Origin: Vulcanimicrobiota bacterium
GTDB taxonomy: Bacteria > Vulcanimicrobiota > Vulcanimicrobiia > Vulcanimicrobiales > Vulcanimicrobiaceae
Assembly: GCA_019237435.1 (NCBI GenBank)
Contig: JAFAHB010000118.1
Coordinates: 1 to 6,882, forward strand
Direction of reading: 5' to 3'
Length of the DNA: 6,882 nt
Positions 4,852 to 6,882 of this stretch are shown piece by piece. The position numbers and the translations under genes are program-made. The notes beneath the pieces were generated by a model. That model saw nothing but the letters and a program-made list of their open reading frames with translations, did not search any database and was not told where the DNA came from. Within the stretch, counting starts at the first letter, position 1. Every line of letters begins with the position of its first letter.

Positions 4852-6882
4852 GTATTAGCTTCATATATTGCCGTCGCGGTGTCGAGCGCCTCTTCCTCGC
4901 TCAAACGCGCGCCGGCGCTGGTCAGGCTCTCCAGCTCGCCGTTCGCATACCTCTGCCCGAGGAGATCGATGAGGCGTTCGTAGCCGCGTTGCTCGGTGCT
5001 TTGGCGTACCTCGCCGCGGACGCGATATTGCGCGTCGGTAAATCCGAGCAACAGCGCCGCACGTGCCTGATCGCCGCGCAATGCGGCCAGCAACGCGTGG
5101 TGCTCGAGAATTGCGGAGAGCCAACCGCCGCGTAAGCGCCGCTGCACTTCCAGCGCTTCACGAAGGTGCGCGCCGGCATCGTCTAAGTCGCCGGCCGCCA
5201 ACGCGTAGGCTCCCAGGTTCGCCAGCACGAGGTCGAGATAGGTCGACCCGAGCGCCGCGTACGTTTCTTTCGCACGGCGCGCGGCAGCGCGCGCCGCTTC
5301 GAGGTTGCCGGTTGCGTATTCGAGCTCGCCCAAGTTGAGCAGTGCGCTCGCGTGCGCTTCGCTGCCGGGGCGTTCGGATTGTGCGACGGTCGAAAATTGC
5401 AGCCGGGCGAGCTCGACGTCGCCGCGTTGAAGGTTGTTCACGGCCCATATTCTTAGCACGACGTTGGCGGTAATGCGCGACAACCGGTCCGGGTGCGCGT
5501 ACGCCTCGGCTAGCGCGACTTCGGCTTCGTCGAAGAGCGCGGCGCCGCGATACAACCCGCCGAGATTGGCGAGCGCGCGAGCAATTTCGTCGGCGTCGTT
5601 CGCCGCTTTGGCGACCTCGACCGCGTGAAGAGCGATTCGCTGGCGCTGCTCGTGGGGGTGCCCGAGCAGCCACTCCAACAAGACGCAACTCCGAAGAATG
5701 CGGGCGTGAGCGAGCGCATTCGGCATCGCATCCGTCTCTTGCGCCGCGCGTTCGTACCAGCGCATCGCTTCTTGCGGTGTGGTAAGTATTTGCGGCCACT
5801 CGAGCTCCGCGAGCAACGCAATGCCGAGCGGCGGATCGTTACGGCGAACCAGCGTCCATTCGATCGCGGTGCGAATGTTGTCGAGCTCCGTTCGGCAAAG
5901 CCGCCCCCACTGTTCGTCTTCCAGCGCTTCGATGAGCGGACGGAGGCTTGCGACGAAGGAGGCATAGTAGCGAGCGTGACGCCCGGCCGTAGCTTGCTCT
6001 TCGCCCGCTTCGCGCAGCCGTTCGAGCCCGTACTCGCGCATCGACTGCAGCAAACGATACCGTTGATCCTCGCCGTACGGCTCCGCGAGCACGAGCGACT
6101 TGTCGACGAGCGCCGTCAGGGAATCGAGCACGTCCCACTCGTCGATCTCGTCCGGTACGCTGCATACGCTGATTGCGGCCGGCGTGCCGAAGCCTCCGGC
6201 AAAGATCGCTAGACGGCGAAAGATCACACGCTCGCGATCGTCGAGCATGTCGTGGCTCCAATCGATCGTCGCGCGCAACGTCTGCCGGCGCGGCAGCGCG
6301 CTGCGATCGCCGCCGGTCAGCACGCGAAAACGCTCGTCGAGGCGCTGTGCGATCTGCGCCGGTGAGAGGACGCGGACGCGCGCGGCCGCGAGCTCGATGG
6401 CCAGCGGCATTCCGTCCAATCGCGTCGCGATCGCGGTAACGGCGCCGGTGTTTTCGCTCGTCAACGAAAAGTGGGAATCGGCCGAGTGGGCTCGATCGGT
6501 GAAGAGCGCGATCGCATCGGCGACCTGCAGCGACGGGAGCCGCAGCACCTGCTCGCCGCCGACGTTGAACGGTTCGCGACTCGTGGCCAACATGCGGATC
6601 TGCCGGCATCGCTTCAAGATCTCGGCGGTTACGCGGCGCGCCTCGTCGAGGACGTGTTCGCAGTTGTCGAGGATGAGCAAGAGCTTGCGTGAGGCGAGAT
6701 ATTCGATGAGCGTTTCGAGCAGCGAGCGATTCGGCACGTCGCGCACGCCGAGTGTCGCCGCGATCGTGCTCGTAACCAGCGAGGCGTCGGCGATCGGCGC
6801 CAGATCGATGAGCCAGACGCCGTCGCCGAACTCTTCGAGCAGCTCCGCCCCGGCCTGCAGCGCGCATCGCGTTTTTCCGACG
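4839..6882 (-). CDS. STAND ATPase/TPR regulator (COG3903-like), N-terminus outside window
   Basis: The reading frame is open from the window edge (codon at 6881) to TGA at 4839-4841, giving 680 visible residues. It begins with VGKTR, the second half of a Walker A P-loop, so the cut falls inside the nucleotide-binding site. Walker B is LLLILDNCEHV (67-77), followed by LATSREPF, a sensor-like motif common in AfsR/MalT-like ATPases. DGMPLAIELAAARVRVLSP and the LRATIDWSHDML block are hallmarks of COG3903 predicted ATPases. From about residue 430 to 620 lie TPR-like helical repeats (ALANLGGLYRGA, ALLNLGELEYATGN, LANLGAYALAAGD). Family members switch state with ATP when a ligand or partner binds, and usually carry a DNA-binding or cyclase domain. 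No LuxR-type HTH follows the TPRs here, so any output domain must be N-terminal. The GTG at 6746 is internal. The final TVSP residues are encoded by the repeat element. Confidence 0.92.
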   Translation of the reverse strand, partial: VGKTRCALQAGAELLEEFGDGVWLIDLAPIADASLVTSTIAATLGVRDVPNRSLLETLIEYLASRKLLLILDNCEHVLDEARRVTAEILKRCRQIRMLATSREPFNVGGEQVLRLPSLQVADAIALFTDRAHSADSHFSLTSENTGAVTAIATRLDGMPLAIELAAARVRVLSPAQIAQRLDERFRVLTGGDRSALPRRQTLRATIDWSHDMLDDRERVIFRRLAIFAGGFGTPAAISVCSVPDEIDEWDVLDSLTALVDKSLVLAEPYGEDQRYRLLQSMREYGLERLREAGEEQATAGRHARYYASFVASLRPLIEALEDEQWGRLCRTELDNIRTAIEWTLVRRNDPPLGIALLAELEWPQILTTPQEAMRWYERAAQETDAMPNALAHARILRSCVLLEWLLGHPHEQRQRIALHAVEVAKAANDADEIARALANLGGLYRGAALFDEAEVALAEAYAHPDRLSRITANVVLRIWAVNNLQRGDVELARLQFSTVAQSERPGSEAHASALLNLGELEYATGNLEAARAAARRAKETYAALGSTYLDLVLANLGAYALAAGDLDDAGAHLREALEVQRRLRGGWLSAILEHHALLAALRGDQARAALLLGFTDAQYRVRGEVRQSTEQRGYERLIDLLGQRYANGELESLTSAGARLSEEEALDTATAIYEANTVSP

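Noticed and set aside
5839..6867. Long minus-strand frame of 342 codons overlapping the ATPase, and a similar one at 5158-5799
   Set aside because: Their extremely Arg/Ala-rich composition is typical of out-of-frame reading in GC-rich DNA; the ATPase frame carries all the conserved motifs.

Overview
The window is about 6.9 kb of GC-rich DNA packed with protein-coding genes. No RNA gene, transposon, CRISPR array or phage gene is visible, and no stretch over 300 bases lacks a gene. Gene content (a bacterial retropepsin-like protease, a kumamolisin-type S53 peptidase, a PF12831-type flavoenzyme and a large STAND ATPase with TPRs) suggests a free-living soil or peat bacterium from a high-GC lineage. 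Candidatus Eremiobacterota (WPS-2) would fit, but this is a low-confidence guess from protein style, not from a marker gene. S53 peptidases usually work at acid pH, which agrees with an acidic habitat but does not prove one.

Layout. (1) 1-551 (+): the 3' part of a retropepsin-like aspartic protease gene. (2) 508-1242 (-): a complete classical SDR dehydrogenase, converging on the protease gene and overlapping it by 44 bp. (3) A 103-bp divergent spacer, 1243-1345. (4) 1346-3076 (+): an FAD-dependent oxidoreductase, joined by a 4-bp ATGA overlap to (5) 3073-4578 (+): a pro-kumamolisin-type S53 serine-carboxyl peptidase. (6) 4594-4779 (-): a 61-residue helical protein of unknown function with a good ribosome binding site. 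(7) 4805-4851: a small repeat element with a hairpin and a 15-bp tandem duplication. It supplies the stop codon of (8) 4839-6882 (-): a large COG3903-type STAND ATPase/TPR regulator cut by the window edge inside its Walker A motif.

How they may work together: the flavoenzyme and S53 peptidase are almost certainly co-transcribed and translationally coupled, and the SDR is divergently placed so it may share their control region. The small helical gene follows the ATPase on the same strand, with the repeat between them. No defence system or other clearly new multi-gene system can be demonstrated. The points most worth checking are the loss of both calcium-binding aspartates in the S53 peptidase, the SLH-like tail on a flavoenzyme without a signal peptide, the repeat that ends the regulator gene, the His/Cys-containing small protein, and the strong excess of the palindrome GCGATCGC.
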